Positions 41,728-51,834 of a DNA stretch of 64,000 nt are shown one piece after another. The notes under the pieces were generated by a model. The model saw only the letters and a program-made list of their open reading frames with translations, was not told the origin of the DNA and did not search any database. Source of the stretch: Micrococcales bacterium UBA4448 (GTDB lineage: Bacteria > Actinomycetota > Actinomycetes > Actinomycetales > Microbacteriaceae); contig DGPE01000083.1 in NCBI GenBank assembly GCA_002390305.1, positions 13,018 through 77,017 of the forward strand, in the 5' to 3' direction. Made by a program: the position numbers and the translations under genes. Position 1 is the stretch's first letter. Each line of letters opens with the position of its first letter.

Positions 41728-43025
41728 TAGGACTCCTCTCGACGAATTGTTGCAGCACGACCGTGAGCACCAAGCCCCTCAGCCTCTGAAAACATCTTAA
41801 GGGCTGGTGTGATCTCTGAAAGGGCTTTCTGGGTGTAGCTGACGTGCTGCTGAGTTCTAAGAAATGTCAGCACCGATAATCCCGAACTGAATTTTGCCTG
41901 GACGCCGGTTGGTAAGACGTGGTTTGAACCTGCGAGGTAATCGCCAAGGCTTACTGGAGAATACTCTCCGATAAACACAGCTCCGGCATTCCTGATTTTT
42001 TTTGCAATCGATGCGGCGTCCTTAGTCTGGATCTCGAGGTGTTCGGTGGCATATTCGTTTGCAATTTCAATTGCAGTGGCCATGTCCTTGGTTAGTACCA
42101 AAGCTGATTGGATGGCATTTAGCGATGACTCGATGCGTTCTCTATTAGCCAGGCCTGGAATTTGGATGTCAAGCTCGGCTTCAACTGCTGCAATCAAACC
42201 TGGAGAGTCAGTGACTAGCACCGCGGCCGCATTCGCGTCATGTTCAGCTTGAGAAATAAGATCCGCCGCAATGAATTTTGCATTCGCATTGGCGTCGGCG
42301 AGAATCAAGATCTCGGTTGGGCCAGCTTCGGAATCAATCCCAATCACACCTCGCAATGCGCGCTTAGCCGCAGCAACATAAATATTCCCCGGACCAGTGA
42401 CCATTCGCACTGGTTCAAGATCAATCTCCGGAATCCCATAGGCGAAGGCTGCGACAGCGCTGGCTCCCCCGATGGCGTAGACCTCTTCGATGCCGAGCAG
42501 CGCACAGGTTGCCATTACCGTTTTACTTGGGTACCCATCAGCTTGCGCTGGAGAGGTGACCGCTATTCTTGGAACTTTTGCCACCTGAGCCGGAACCACG
42601 TTCATTACAACGCTGGATGGGTAAACTGCCTTACCACCGGGTGCATAAAGGCCAACAGAGTCAATGGGGACGTAGTGCTGATCGACATACCCACCCGGTG
42701 CTACCTCTATTGACACGCTCTTTGGAAGTGTCGCCTCTGAAACTTTTCTCACTCGCTCTATTGAAATTTCGATGGCTTGGCGTAAACCCTCATCCAATTC
42801 ATCAAGGGCCTGACTCAACTTTTCGGTTGGAACTCGAAAATTTACGAGCTTCAAACCATCAAATTCGAGTGCGTGGCGTTGAAGAGCTTTCAGAGACTCG
42901 CTTTGGACCTCGCTGATGATTTTAGAAACCGCATCTTTGACCGATTCAATAGAAACCAGCGCGCGCGGTAATTGAGAAGAAACCTCCGCAGCTGTGACAG
43001 CGGTCACAAATTCGATTTTTCGCAA
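41727..43025 (-). CDS. hisD: Histidinol dehydrogenase HisD
   Basis: HisD performs the last two oxidations of histidine synthesis. The 432-residue protein has [20 protein letters not shown] cut to its core, the [12 protein letters not shown] segment, [13 protein letters not shown] and catalytic and zinc residues in [16 protein letters not shown]. The start is TTG, with GGGG 7 nt upstream. No other his gene is in the window; nrdR follows with a 1-bp overlap, an arrangement common in Actinobacteria. Confidence 0.95.
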   Translation of the reverse strand: MRKIEFVTAVTAAEVSSQLPRALVSIESVKDAVSKIISEVQSESLKALQRHALEFDGLKLVNFRVPTEKLSQALDELDEGLRQAIEISIERVRKVSEATLPKSVSIEVAPGGYVDQHYVPIDSVGLYAPGGKAVYPSSVVMNVVPAQVAKVPRIAVTSPAQADGYPSKTVMATCALLGIEEVYAIGGASAVAAFAYGIPEIDLEPVRMVTGPGNIYVAAAKRALRGVIGIDSEAGPTEILILADANANAKFIAADLISQAEHDANAAAVLVTDSPGLIAAVEAELDIQIPGLANRERIESSLNAIQSALVLTKDMATAIEIANEYATEHLEIQTKDAASIAKKIRNAGAVFIGEYSPVSLGDYLAGSNHVLPTGVQAKFSSGLSVLTFLRTQQHVSYTQKALSEITPALKMFSEAEGLGAHGRAATIRREES

Positions 43026-43070
43026 GTTACAACCCCGCTAATTTTTTGGATGCCCTAACCTTATCGGGAG

Positions 43071-43595
43071 ATGACTATTGAAAATAACTACTTTGACCTA
43101 ACGGGCAGTGACGCACTAATGACTGTCTTTCGAAACCACGCGACTGGAATTGCGATTGTTACTTCCACGGATTCCGAAGGTGGCCCAATCGGATTCACGG
43201 CTTCATCGGTGACCTCGCTCGGCTCCAAGCCACCGCTGGTTTCATTGAACATCGCTCAAGGTGCTTCCACCTACCAGCACATCAGACCTGGAAAGTTGAT
43301 GGCGATCCACACTCTGGATGCCGACAACTTGCCCCTAGCCCAGCAACTTGCTGGCAGCAGGGAGTCTCGCTTCATTGATGGGGAATTTGAGATTGGCCCG
43401 GAAAACACGCCCTATTTCAAATTAGCTTCTTCTATTCTGCTGGCAAGAGTTGTCAATAAAATGGAAGTGGAGTCAAACGCTCTTGTTGTTCTCAGTGCGG
43501 AAAGCGCCCACCAAAATCGATCGCCAGAAGAACCGCTGGTCTATTTCCAGCGCGGCTACCACACCGTAGGTACGCGGCTCAAAGATAACTTTTAG
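43071..43595 (+). CDS. Flavin reductase family protein
   Basis: This 174-residue protein has the FMN-binding split barrel of the flavin reductase family, with RNHATGIAIVTS, GFTASSVTSLGSKPPLVSLNI and a C-terminal RGYHTVG. It may reduce flavin for a two-component monooxygenase, but no partner is adjacent. It is divergent from hisD (45-bp gap). A TAACCT box lies 9 nt before the ATG. Its stop overlaps the dnaE stop within TTAG. Confidence 0.85.
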   Translation: MTIENNYFDLTGSDALMTVFRNHATGIAIVTSTDSEGGPIGFTASSVTSLGSKPPLVSLNIAQGASTYQHIRPGKLMAIHTLDADNLPLAQQLAGSRESRFIDGEFEIGPENTPYFKLASSILLARVVNKMEVESNALVVLSAESAHQNRSPEEPLVYFQRGYHTVGTRLKDNF

Positions 43596-46500
43596 CTAAC
43601 CGCGTCGCTGCCGAGCAGAGCCTTTAGTTCACCAAATAAGTCGTGACCAACCGAAACGCGCTGAGGAAGCATAAAGTGGCGATCGGTGGATCCGACCAGC
43701 CTTACCTGTACCTCACAGGGTCCGGGATTTGAGTCCAGAATTGCCCCGAGTTTAAGTAGCCGTTCTTTGGTCGCCAATTTTTCCATGATGCGAAGCTTCA
43801 GAACACCCCCATCTTCGCGACCTGAGTCCAAAACATCAATGGAATATGCCTGAATCATCATTTCTTCATCGCGCCGGGAAATCCGTCCGCGCACAGAGAC
43901 CGTTTGGTCAGCTATCAAGAATTCCCTGTTAGCCAGGTAGGTCTTACCCATGAACATAATGTTGATTTCACCCGAGAAATCCTCAAGGGTTATCTGTCCA
44001 TACTGATTTCCACTTGATCGCGCGACCTTGTGCTGAACCTGAGTTATCAAACCCGCCAAAGTAACAGTTTCGCCGTCTTGAATGTCGCTTTCCTTCAGCG
44101 CAATGGTCCCCATGTCGCTGTTACGCATTAGGAGCGACTCTTGTCCAGCTAAGGGGTGGTCAGACACGTATAGCCCGAGCATCTCCCTCTCATGTGCCAA
44201 AAGGTCCCGCTTGGTCCACTCTGGCAATTCTGGAACCTGAACTACAGACGGATCATCGTCCAAGACACCCCCAAACAAGTCAACTTGACCGTTGGCCGTT
44301 TGTTTTCTTTTAACGGTTGCCGTCTCAATTGCCTCTTCAAAAATTGCCATTAGAGAGCGCCTAGTGTGGCCCAGGGTGTCGAATGCTCCGGCCTTAATCA
44401 GCGACTCGACAACCCTGCGGGTAGCGGCCTGCTGTCCAACCCGGGTCAAGAAATCATCAAAATTCGTGAATGGTTTTTCAGTTCTCGCTTTGATTATTGA
44501 CTCGACAACATTGTGGCCCACGTTCCGGACCGCCTCAAGACCAAATCGGATGCTCTCGCCTACCGCCGCGAACACACCGATGGATTCATTTACGTCCGGA
44601 GGCAAGACCTGAATCCCCATCCGTCGACATTCATTCAGGTAGATCGCAAGCTTGTCTTTTGAGTCTCCGACCGAGGTCAGAAGCGCCGCCATAAATTCAG
44701 CAGGAAAATTGGCCTTTAGATAGCCCGTCCAGTAAGACAGCACCCCATATCCTGCCGAGTGAGCCTTATTGAATGCGTAGTCGGCGAATGGCAGCAAGGT
44801 GTCCCAGAGCGCAGTGATTGCCGAATCAGAAAAGTTGTTGTCCTTCATTCCCTGACTGAATATTTCAAACTGTTTCGCCAATTCTTCAGGCTTCTTTTTT
44901 CCCATTGCACGGCGTAAGAGATCGGCTTGGCCGAGGGTATAACCGGCAACCTTCTGAGCCGCGGCCATAACCTGCTCCTGGTAGACAATAAGCCCGTAGG
45001 TTGGGCCTAGAATCTCCTCTAGCGGTCCGGCCAGTTCGGAATGTACTCCCTCAATTTCTTGCTGCCCATTTTTGCGCTGGGCATAGTTGGTATGCGAGTT
45101 CATACCCATCGGTCCGGGCCGGTAAAGGGCTATAACAGCCGAAATATGCTCAAATTCAGATGGCTTCAGAAGCCTGAGTAGCGACCTCATGTTGTCGCTG
45201 TCCAGTTGGAAAACACCTAGCGTGTCGCCTCGCGAGAGCAGGTCAAATGTATTTTGGTCTTGATTCATGTCCAGATCTTCCAAAACCACTGTTTCGCCGC
45301 GGTTCTGCAAGATGTTTTGCAGTGCATCGTCAATCACTGTCAGATTTCGAAGGCCCAGAAAATCCATTTTTAGAAGCCCAAGGTCCTCGCACGGCGGTTG
45401 GTCAAACTGCGTGATAATCGCACCGTCTTCTTCTCGCTTCATGATCGGAATCACGTCCATCAATGGCTCAGCGGACATAATCACACCGGCAGCGTGAACC
45501 CCCCATTGGCGCTTGAGGGACTCCAGTCCCCTGGCAAGCTTGAACACCTCTTCACTTTGAGGGTCTTGTTCAATGATGTCCCTGAACTCCGAAGCCTCGG
45601 AATAACGATCTGAGGCTGGATTCACTAGATCACCCAGTGTTATGTCTCGACCTAACACCATCGGTGGCATAGCCTTTGTTAGCTTCTCACCGACTGCGTA
45701 TGGCAATGCCATCACTCGTGCAGCATCCTTCAAGGCTTGCTTGGCCTTGATGGTTCCAAACGTGACGATTTGTGCCACACGATCATCGCCATATTTCTCA
45801 GTGACGTACCGAATAACTTCTGATCGCCTACGGTCATCGAAGTCAACATCGATGTCAGGCATCGATAGCCGCTCTGGATTCAGGAAGCGCTCGAAAATTA
45901 GGTCATGTTTGAGTGGATCAAGCTCCGTAATTCCCAATGCGTAAGAGGCAACCGAACCGGCAGCCGAACCTCGACCTGGACCGACCCTGATTCCCTGCTG
46001 TCTGGCCCATCTGATGAAATCAGACACAACGAGGAAGTAGCCGGGGAATCCCATGGTCTTGATTACATCGATTTCATAGGCTGCTTGGCGCTTGTGGTCA
46101 TCTGAGTAGCCGGACGGGAAGCGCTTATTCATTCCCTCCCACACTTCCGCCTCAAAAAGGGCTGCCTCTGTTTGTCCCTCTGGAACCGGGAACCTCGGCA
46201 TTAGGTCGCGCTTGGCAAAGTTCACTTCGCTTCGCTCCGCGATTAATAGAGTGTTGTCCGCGGCTTCTGGAATTTCCGAGAACAGGTCGCGCATTTGTTT
46301 TGCTGACTTTAGGTAGTATTCCTGCGATTCAAATTTGAAGCGGTTTGGATCGTCGAGATTCGAGCCAACCTGCACGCAAAGCAGAGCGTCGTGAGCAACC
46401 GAGTCTTCCTTTTCGGTGTAGTGCAGATCGTTTGTTGCCACTAAAGGAAGATCGAGATCTTTTGAAAGCCTTAGTAGATCGTCTCGGACCCGCTTTTCAA

Positions 46501-47083
46501 TCTCCAAGCCGTGATCCATCACCTCAACAAAATAGTTTCCCTTACCGAAGATGTCTCTGAATTCAGAAGCCGTGTCGAGGGCCTCTTGATACTGACCTAG
46601 TCGCAATCTGGTTTGCACTTCTCCACCCGGGCAACCGGTCGTGGCGATAAGCCCCTTGCCGTATTGGGAAAGGAGTTCGCGGTCCATCCGAGGCTTGAAG
46701 TAATAACCGGAAAGGTATGCCTCTGAGGACAGCCTGAATAAGTTTTGCATCGAATCGTTGTTTGTTGCCCACATTGTCAGGTGGCTATAGGCGCCGCCGC
46801 CTGAGACATCATCGCCACCTCCGTCACCCCAACGGACTCTGGTTTTGTCTTTTCTGCTGCCGGGAGCCAGGTAGGCCTCGATGCCGATAATTGGCTTGAT
46901 GTTGTGGGCGGTTGCCTGTTTCCAGAACTCATATGCACCGTGGCTGTTGCCGTGGTCCGTTATTGCTATTGCTGGCATTGCCAGCTCGGCGGCTTTGGCG
47001 ACCAATTGCTTGATCCGAGCTGCTCCATCGAGCATCGAATATTCTGAGTGATTATGAAGGTGAACGAATGACTTATCAGACAT
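43592..47083 (-). CDS. dnaE: DNA polymerase III alpha subunit DnaE
   Basis: DnaE is the replicative polymerase catalytic subunit. The 1163-residue protein starts with a PHP domain with intact metal residues (FVHLHNHSEYSMLDG, then ITDHGNSHG), as in actinobacterial DnaE1, where PHP gives proofreading. The polymerase core has GPGRGSAAGSVASY and PDIDVDFDDRRRSEVI, followed by the helix-hairpin-helix and an OB fold near residues 1005-1075. AAAGGTGGAG precedes the ATG. It follows rluD by 26 bp in the same orientation. Confidence 0.97.
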   Translation of the reverse strand: MSDKSFVHLHNHSEYSMLDGAARIKQLVAKAAELAMPAIAITDHGNSHGAYEFWKQATAHNIKPIIGIEAYLAPGSRKDKTRVRWGDGGGDDVSGGGAYSHLTMWATNNDSMQNLFRLSSEAYLSGYYFKPRMDRELLSQYGKGLIATTGCPGGEVQTRLRLGQYQEALDTASEFRDIFGKGNYFVEVMDHGLEIEKRVRDDLLRLSKDLDLPLVATNDLHYTEKEDSVAHDALLCVQVGSNLDDPNRFKFESQEYYLKSAKQMRDLFSEIPEAADNTLLIAERSEVNFAKRDLMPRFPVPEGQTEAALFEAEVWEGMNKRFPSGYSDDHKRQAAYEIDVIKTMGFPGYFLVVSDFIRWARQQGIRVGPGRGSAAGSVASYALGITELDPLKHDLIFERFLNPERLSMPDIDVDFDDRRRSEVIRYVTEKYGDDRVAQIVTFGTIKAKQALKDAARVMALPYAVGEKLTKAMPPMVLGRDITLGDLVNPASDRYSEASEFRDIIEQDPQSEEVFKLARGLESLKRQWGVHAAGVIMSAEPLMDVIPIMKREEDGAIITQFDQPPCEDLGLLKMDFLGLRNLTVIDDALQNILQNRGETVVLEDLDMNQDQNTFDLLSRGDTLGVFQLDSDNMRSLLRLLKPSEFEHISAVIALYRPGPMGMNSHTNYAQRKNGQQEIEGVHSELAGPLEEILGPTYGLIVYQEQVMAAAQKVAGYTLGQADLLRRAMGKKKPEELAKQFEIFSQGMKDNNFSDSAITALWDTLLPFADYAFNKAHSAGYGVLSYWTGYLKANFPAEFMAALLTSVGDSKDKLAIYLNECRRMGIQVLPPDVNESIGVFAAVGESIRFGLEAVRNVGHNVVESIIKARTEKPFTNFDDFLTRVGQQAATRRVVESLIKAGAFDTLGHTRRSLMAIFEEAIETATVKRKQTANGQVDLFGGVLDDDPSVVQVPELPEWTKRDLLAHEREMLGLYVSDHPLAGQESLLMRNSDMGTIALKESDIQDGETVTLAGLITQVQHKVARSSGNQYGQITLEDFSGEINIMFMGKTYLANREFLIADQTVSVRGRISRRDEEMMIQAYSIDVLDSGREDGGVLKLRIMEKLATKERLLKLGAILDSNPGPCEVQVRLVGSTDRHFMLPQRVSVGHDLFGELKALLGSDAVS

Positions 47084-47109
47084 ACTCCACCTTTCTTAGA
47101 ACCCCTATG

Positions 47110-48054
47110 TTAGAGGCGAAAGTTCACATCGCGAAGGCGATTAAGCGCGATTTCCAAATCAACTGGGTAATCTGATTCAAACTCGACAAATTCTCCTGAA
47201 ATTGGGTGGTCAAACCCCAACTTTTTCGCATGTAACCACTGGCGATTTAGATTAAGTGCCGACGCTAATTTTGGGTCAGCACCGTAGAGCGGGTCTCCGA
47301 CCAGTGGGTGCCTGAAGTGTGCAAAGTGAACGCGAATTTGATGAGTCCTGCCGGTTTCCAAACCAACCTTCACAAGCGCTGCCGCTGGTAGCAGCTCTAG
47401 CGTCTCATAATGAGTCACGGCGGGTTTGCCCTCCGCTGAAATAGTGAACTTATAGTCATGCTTGGTGCTTCTGGCTATTGGAGTGTCTATCGTTCCATTA
47501 GACGGGTCGGGGTGCCCCTGTACTAGCGCGTGGTAGGTCTTTTTCACAACACGGTCGCGAAATGCTTGCTTGAGATTCGAATACGCTGCCTCGGATTTAG
47601 CTAGAACCATAAGCCCACTGGTGCCGACATCTAGGCGTTGAACAATCCCCTGACGCTCTTGAGCCCCAGAGGTTGTTAGTTGGATGCCTCGAGCAAGCAG
47701 CACTCCAGGCACAGAAGGCCCGACAAAGCCCTGTGAGGGGTGTGAAACGACTCCTGTCGGCTTGTCAATGACCACCATATGATCATCCTGAAATACAACG
47801 CTAAGCGCTTCGACGTCTTCGGCAGTGACCTCGATACTTGCCCTGGTTTCAGTTAGCTGAATTTCTAGGAGTGTGTCTGCGACTAATCTGTCTGACTTAC
47901 CCATTGGATTGCCATTTTGAAGTACTGATCCAGCTTGAATCAGCTCGGCAATTTGAGTTCTTGACATCCCAAGCATCTTCGCAATTCCGGCGTCTGCCCG
48001 AAGACCGGCCATATCAGGCGGGACCGGAAGAAACTTAGGCTGCACGGCCACCAC
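47110..48054 (-). CDS. rluD: RluD-family pseudouridine synthase
   Basis: This 314-residue enzyme converts uridines of large-subunit rRNA to pseudouridine. It has an N-terminal S4 RNA-binding domain (MSRTQIAELIQAGSVLQNG at about residues 30-48) and the catalytic domain with HPSQGF and the active-site RLDVGTSGLMVLAKS. The longest frame overlaps lspA by 20 bp; GTG at 48054 or 48045 are both possible. lspA-rluD order is widely conserved. Confidence 0.92.
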   Translation of the reverse strand: MVAVQPKFLPVPPDMAGLRADAGIAKMLGMSRTQIAELIQAGSVLQNGNPMGKSDRLVADTLLEIQLTETRASIEVTAEDVEALSVVFQDDHMVVIDKPTGVVSHPSQGFVGPSVPGVLLARGIQLTTSGAQERQGIVQRLDVGTSGLMVLAKSEAAYSNLKQAFRDRVVKKTYHALVQGHPDPSNGTIDTPIARSTKHDYKFTISAEGKPAVTHYETLELLPAAALVKVGLETGRTHQIRVHFAHFRHPLVGDPLYGADPKLASALNLNRQWLHAKKLGFDHPISGEFVEFESDYPVDLEIALNRLRDVNFRL

Positions 48055-48553
48055 CGATTTCGTCTCCCCTGGTTGTTTGGATGATTGCGAGGATTACTCC
48101 CACTATAAGAAAACTGTCTGCCAGATTAAATATCGGAAAGTTGAATGGGACCTGTATGAAATCAACAACGTGCCCGTTAAAGAAACTGGGATCTTTAAAA
48201 ATCCTGTCAATCCCGTTTCCTGCCGCTCCCCCGAGGACGAAGCCTGCAATTAGTGCCCAGTAGGCATTCTTTACGCGAGGCCCGTAAACCAGCAGGGCGA
48301 TCACTGCGGCGATTGAAATCAGTGTCAAAACCCAGGTTGAGCCAACGCCAAGTGAGAAGGCAGCCGCGTCGTTATACGCCAGTCGAAACCTAAGAATGTC
48401 ACCGATTACAGGAACCGATTGTGAAGTGAGGTTCGCCTCAGCCCAAAATTTGGTTGCCTGGTCAATAATGACAACCCCGATTGCGGTACCAAGATAGAGC
48501 AGTACTCGCTTGGTGCCGCTGCTAGTTTTGGGCACCCTCTGAATTGGTATCAA
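48035..48553 (-). CDS. lspA: Lipoprotein signal peptidase LspA
   Basis: LspA cleaves lipoprotein signal peptides in the membrane. The protein has four membrane segments and the two catalytic aspartates in AYNDAAAFSLG and FNLADSFLIVG, plus GGAAGNGIDRI. The long frame from 48640 would overlap divIVA by 118 bp. I favour TTG at 48553 (172 residues), with GGGGA 5 nt upstream; GTG at 48535 is an alternative but has no usable ribosome site. Confidence 0.9.
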   Translation of the reverse strand: MIPIQRVPKTSSGTKRVLLYLGTAIGVVIIDQATKFWAEANLTSQSVPVIGDILRFRLAYNDAAAFSLGVGSTWVLTLISIAAVIALLVYGPRVKNAYWALIAGFVLGGAAGNGIDRIFKDPSFFNGHVVDFIQVPFNFPIFNLADSFLIVGVILAIIQTTRGDEIGGGRAA

Positions 48554-49172
48554 CCGAATCCCCGGAGTCTTGCTCGGCAGCCGAATCGCTCTCGCTGACA
48601 TCTTGTTGCGGGGGCTCAGTTTCATTTGCCGCTGCCACAAGCCCTTCCTGTTGAAGGTTCATGAGTTGATCTTCTATGTAGATCCGCAGTTTGTCTCGGT
48701 ACTCAGATTCGAAGAGCTTGAGTTCCTCGATTACTTCAAGAACTTGTTTTTGCTCAAGTTCAAGTTTTCCAAGACGTTCTCTAACCTCAGCCTCGGCATC
48801 TCGTACCAGCCTCGCGGCTTGTTCTTGGCCGTCGCGGACCAACTGGTCTCGTTTTACCTGGCCGTCGCGAACGTGATCCTCGTGAAGCCGCTGGGCAAGT
48901 TCAATAATGCTCTGTGTCGAGTCAGAAACTTCGAGGTCACCGATTCCGGCTACATCGCTGGCAACTGGAAATGCGGCGGCCTTGGATGGGGCGGTGAGCT
49001 CATCTAGTGGTGAACTACCGTCAGATTTCAAGTCTTGGTTTTCGGAAAGAACGCGACGGAACTCGAGAACTACCTCGTCCAGAAAGTCATCGACCTCGTC
49101 TTGGTCGTAACCCTCACGAAATTTTGTGGTCAAAAACCTCTTGCTGAGAATGTCCTCGGGCGACATCGCCAT
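48522..49172 (-). CDS. divIVA: Cell division/polar growth protein DivIVA (Wag31)
   Basis: DivIVA marks negatively curved membrane and directs polar growth in Actinobacteria. The 216-residue protein starts with MSPEDILSKRFLTTKFREGY, the membrane-binding lipid-domain pattern, then DQDEVDDFLDEVV. After a low-complexity linker there is a long coiled coil (about residues 83-175) and an acidic tail. AGAGGTAAAAC precedes the ATG. Its 3' end overlaps the lspA start. Confidence 0.95.
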   Translation of the reverse strand: MAMSPEDILSKRFLTTKFREGYDQDEVDDFLDEVVLEFRRVLSENQDLKSDGSSPLDELTAPSKAAAFPVASDVAGIGDLEVSDSTQSIIELAQRLHEDHVRDGQVKRDQLVRDGQEQAARLVRDAEAEVRERLGKLELEQKQVLEVIEELKLFESEYRDKLRIYIEDQLMNLQQEGLVAAANETEPPQQDVSESDSAAEQDSGDSVDTNSEGAQN

Positions 49173-49226
49173 GTTTTACCTCTTCTAAGTGTTTTTACTC
49201 GCGCAACATCTCTATGTTATGGGCAG

Positions 49227-49511
49227 TTAGAGCCCTCGTGCAAAGCTCTGCAAAATAAGCACGCCAATCAGCAGCACGGTCCAGGCCAAATCAAGGGCAA
49301 TTGGGCCCAAGCGCAACGGTGGAATATATTTTCTCAACACCTTCAATGGTGGATCAGTGACCGTGTAGCAGAGGTCGAAAACCGGCAACAGCAACCCCTT
49401 AGGCTTCCATCCGCGATTCACACTCATTACTAGTTCGGCAATAAAGCGAACAATCATTGCGTAAAAGAAAAGCTGCAGAACCCAATAAAGGGCCAGACCG
49501 ATAATTGACAT
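49227..49511 (-). CDS. yggT: YggT family membrane protein
   Basis: This 94-residue protein has two membrane segments and the YggT signature, with FDLCYTVTDPPLKVLRKYIPP near residues 44-64. It is conserved beside sepF and divIVA, and a link to division-site organisation is inferred. It follows the sepF stop by 4 bp. TAAATT lies exactly 6 nt before its ATG but inside sepF, so an internal promoter is possible yet uncertain. Confidence 0.9.
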   Translation of the reverse strand: MSIIGLALYWVLQLFFYAMIVRFIAELVMSVNRGWKPKGLLLPVFDLCYTVTDPPLKVLRKYIPPLRLGPIALDLAWTVLLIGVLILQSFARGL

Positions 49512-49515
49512 CTAA

Positions 49516-49905
49516 CTAATTTAGGTCTTCGGTGTCGACATCCTCAAGCTCAGAGTCAGAATCTGAGACTGAGACGTGTGACGGGCTAAGCAAAAACACC
49601 TTTGCTGTAACTCGTCTAAGGTGCCCCTCAAGGCCTTCCTTCAAGCCCAGCATGAAATCCACAATGCGCCTGGAGTCCGCCTCACTCAAGTCACCGATGT
49701 TGACTATCACAGGAACACCCGTCCTGAAATGAGAAGCGACTTCCTTGGCGTCAGCATAGGTTTTTGGCTCTAGCGTGATGATTTCAGACATATCCGAGGA
49801 CCTTCTGGGGCGAGGAGCGCTGGATCTTGGCTTAGCCGTTTCAGACTTGGCTGGCTCTGAACTGCCAAAGCCAAAATAATTCATTGTTGAACTAACGATG
49901 CCCAT
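49516..49905 (-). CDS. sepF: Cell division protein SepF
   Basis: SepF anchors FtsZ to the membrane and bundles filaments, replacing FtsA in Actinobacteria. The 129-residue protein has an N-terminal amphipathic helix (MGIVSSTMNYFGFG), a disordered basic linker and the SepF core (EIITLEPKTYADAKEVASHF, then PVIVNI and RRIVDFMLGLKEG). ATG at 49905 has CTAGGAG before it; a TTG eight codons earlier is rejected. Confidence 0.95.
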   Translation of the reverse strand: MGIVSSTMNYFGFGSSEPAKSETAKPRSSAPRPRRSSDMSEIITLEPKTYADAKEVASHFRTGVPVIVNIGDLSEADSRRIVDFMLGLKEGLEGHLRRVTAKVFLLSPSHVSVSDSDSELEDVDTEDLN

Positions 49906-49935
49906 TTTTACTCCTAGTTTGTTGGTCAAAGACTA

Positions 49936-50628
49936 TTAGTTGTTTCCCCTCGGGCCGGTAATTGCGCTACCTACCCGCACGTGTGTCGCACCCATTTCGA
50001 TTGCCATTTCATAGTCGGCACTCATTCCCATTGAAACGGCAGTCGCCGAAGGCAAGATTTCTTGCAGCTTTGAGCTCAGATTGATTGCTCTCTCAAAGTC
50101 AACTCGGGGATCAACATCCAGCCCGGCAACTGCCATTACCCCAAGCACATTTAGACCCCCCACTTGGACAGTTTTTTCAGCAAACTCTGAAAAGCTTTCA
50201 ACGGGAATGCCGCCTCTATTCGGGTCGTCGGTGAGATTCAACTCAATAAAACACGCCAGCTCTAAGTCCATTACCGCCAGCTGTTTTGCGAACTCCTTCA
50301 GCAAGCTTGCGCGGTCCAGTGAATGAACGGTGGAAGCGTATGACAACACACTCTTTGCCTTATTTGACTGCAATTGTCCGACGAAGTGCCAATCGGTTCT
50401 TGCTTGAGGCCTCAGATCGGCAACGGCAAGCGCCTTTGGCTTTGCCTCCTGGTCTTTATTTTCTCCAAACATATGGTGGCCCAAGTCCATCAGTTTGGTT
50501 ACCACCGAAGCGGGATGAGTCTTGGTGATGACAATAAGCTCGACGTCGGCAGATGCCCGCCCCGAGGCCCTTGAGGCAACTTCGATGCGCTCCAGGACTT
50601 CCCGGTATCGAGCTTCAAGCGAAATCAA
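49936..50628 (-). CDS. yggS: YggS-family PLP homeostasis protein
   Basis: This 230-residue single-domain protein binds pyridoxal phosphate through the lysine in VITKTHP near residue 33 and has [12 protein letters not shown] and [13 protein letters not shown]. It buffers PLP and amino acid pools rather than racemising alanine. It overlaps ftsZ by 4 bp and precedes sepF. In many Actinobacteria a pgeF (YfiH) gene lies between ftsZ and yggS; it is missing here. Confidence 0.93.
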   Translation of the reverse strand: MISLEARYREVLERIEVASRASGRASADVELIVITKTHPASVVTKLMDLGHHMFGENKDQEAKPKALAVADLRPQARTDWHFVGQLQSNKAKSVLSYASTVHSLDRASLLKEFAKQLAVMDLELACFIELNLTDDPNRGGIPVESFSEFAEKTVQVGGLNVLGVMAVAGLDVDPRVDFERAINLSSKLQEILPSATAVSMGMSADYEMAIEMGATHVRVGSAITGPRGNN

Positions 50629-51815
50629 CGGAAGAATTCAGGCAGATCCAAGTCGTCGCCAAAGAAACCAGGAGCGGACACTTTTTCCTTCGTTGGTTCA
50701 AGTTCTTCTGAGTCTTCAGTCACAAAGCTCGGCACTTCAATCTCTTCGGGCGAAATCTGCTCAGTAGATTCAAAGTCTGGAGATTCCTGAGAGGCATTGG
50801 CGGTTTCAGTCACCGCCGAAAGCGCAGCTACCCCCAGCGCGCTTGCTTCAAACTTGCGGTATTTAGGCTGACCACCATCAAAGCCAGCGGCGATTACTGT
50901 AATGCGAACCTCGTCACCGAGAGTGTCTTCGATAGTTGCACCAAAGATTATGTTGGCTTCCGGGTGAACAGCTTCCTGCACAAGACGTGCGGCTTCATCA
51001 ATTTCGTGTAGCCCAAGATCAGATGCACCCTGAACCAGCAACAGCACGCCGTGAGCACCCTCTATTGTCGCCTCCAGTAGCGGTGAGGAAACCGCTATCT
51101 CAGCGGCCCTCACAGCGCGGTCTTCACCCTTTGCGGTTCCAATTCCCATGAGTGCGCTGCCGGCTCCCTGCATGACCGACTTGACGTCGTTGAAGTCGAG
51201 GTTAATTAGGCCGGGAACAACGATTAGATCGCTGATTCCCTGCACTCCTGCTCGCAACACGTCATCGGCCGTCATGAAGGCCTCGAGTGCGGAAATTTTC
51301 TTGTTTGTCATCTCCAAAAGTCTCTGGTTTGGAACCACAATCAGAGTGTCCACCTCTTCACGAAGGGAGCTAATGCCCTCGTCCGCCTGAACAGCTCTGC
51401 GCTTGCCCTCAAAGTTGAACGGGCGTGTGACAACACCCACCGTTAGCGCACCTAAGCGCTTAGCAATCCTGGCTACTACCGGCGCTCCCCCGGTTCCGGT
51501 GCCGCCTCCCTCACCTGCTGTTACGAACACCATGTCGGCGCCCTTCAGGGCGGCCTCGATCTCGCTCTCGTGCTCCTCAGCTGCACGGCGGCCAACCTCT
51601 GGGTCCGCTCCGGCTCCGAGCCCGCGGGTAATGTCTCTTCCGATATCTAACTTGACGTCCGCATCACTCATTAGAAGAGCCTGCGCATCGGTATTAATGG
51701 CTACAAACTCCACGCCACGTAATCCAGATTGAACCATCCGGTTAAGGGCATTTACGCCTCCGCCTCCAACACCGACAACTTTGATTACGGCTTGGTAATT
51801 TGGGGTCTGTGACAC
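50625..51815 (-). CDS. ftsZ: Cell division protein FtsZ
   Basis: FtsZ is the tubulin-like GTPase that forms the division ring. The 396-residue protein has [17 protein letters not shown], the GTP-binding [15 protein letters not shown] near residues 102-116 and the T7 loop [11 protein letters not shown]. The acidic linker ends in the partner-binding DLDLPEFFR peptide. The start is GTG with AAGGAGG. A TAGAGT box at 51835-51840 and a hairpin region lie just upstream. Confidence 0.97.
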   Translation of the reverse strand: MSQTPNYQAVIKVVGVGGGGVNALNRMVQSGLRGVEFVAINTDAQALLMSDADVKLDIGRDITRGLGAGADPEVGRRAAEEHESEIEAALKGADMVFVTAGEGGGTGTGGAPVVARIAKRLGALTVGVVTRPFNFEGKRRAVQADEGISSLREEVDTLIVVPNQRLLEMTNKKISALEAFMTADDVLRAGVQGISDLIVVPGLINLDFNDVKSVMQGAGSALMGIGTAKGEDRAVRAAEIAVSSPLLEATIEGAHGVLLLVQGASDLGLHEIDEAARLVQEAVHPEANIIFGATIEDTLGDEVRITVIAAGFDGGQPKYRKFEASALGVAALSAVTETANASQESPDFESTEQISPEEIEVPSFVTEDSEELEPTKEKVSAPGFFGDDLDLPEFFR

Positions 51816-51834
51816 GTTTGCCTCCTTGCGAAAA

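Noticed and set aside
38210..42713. Long plus-strand frames opposite the M20 dipeptidase (38210-38680) and hisD (42240-42713)
   Set aside because: Both are antisense shadows of clear enzymes, with no supporting start signals.
49512..49523. TAAATT box 6 nt before yggT as a leaderless promoter
   Set aside because: It lies at the end of sepF in a tight operon, and one match of this kind is expected by chance among the starts checked.
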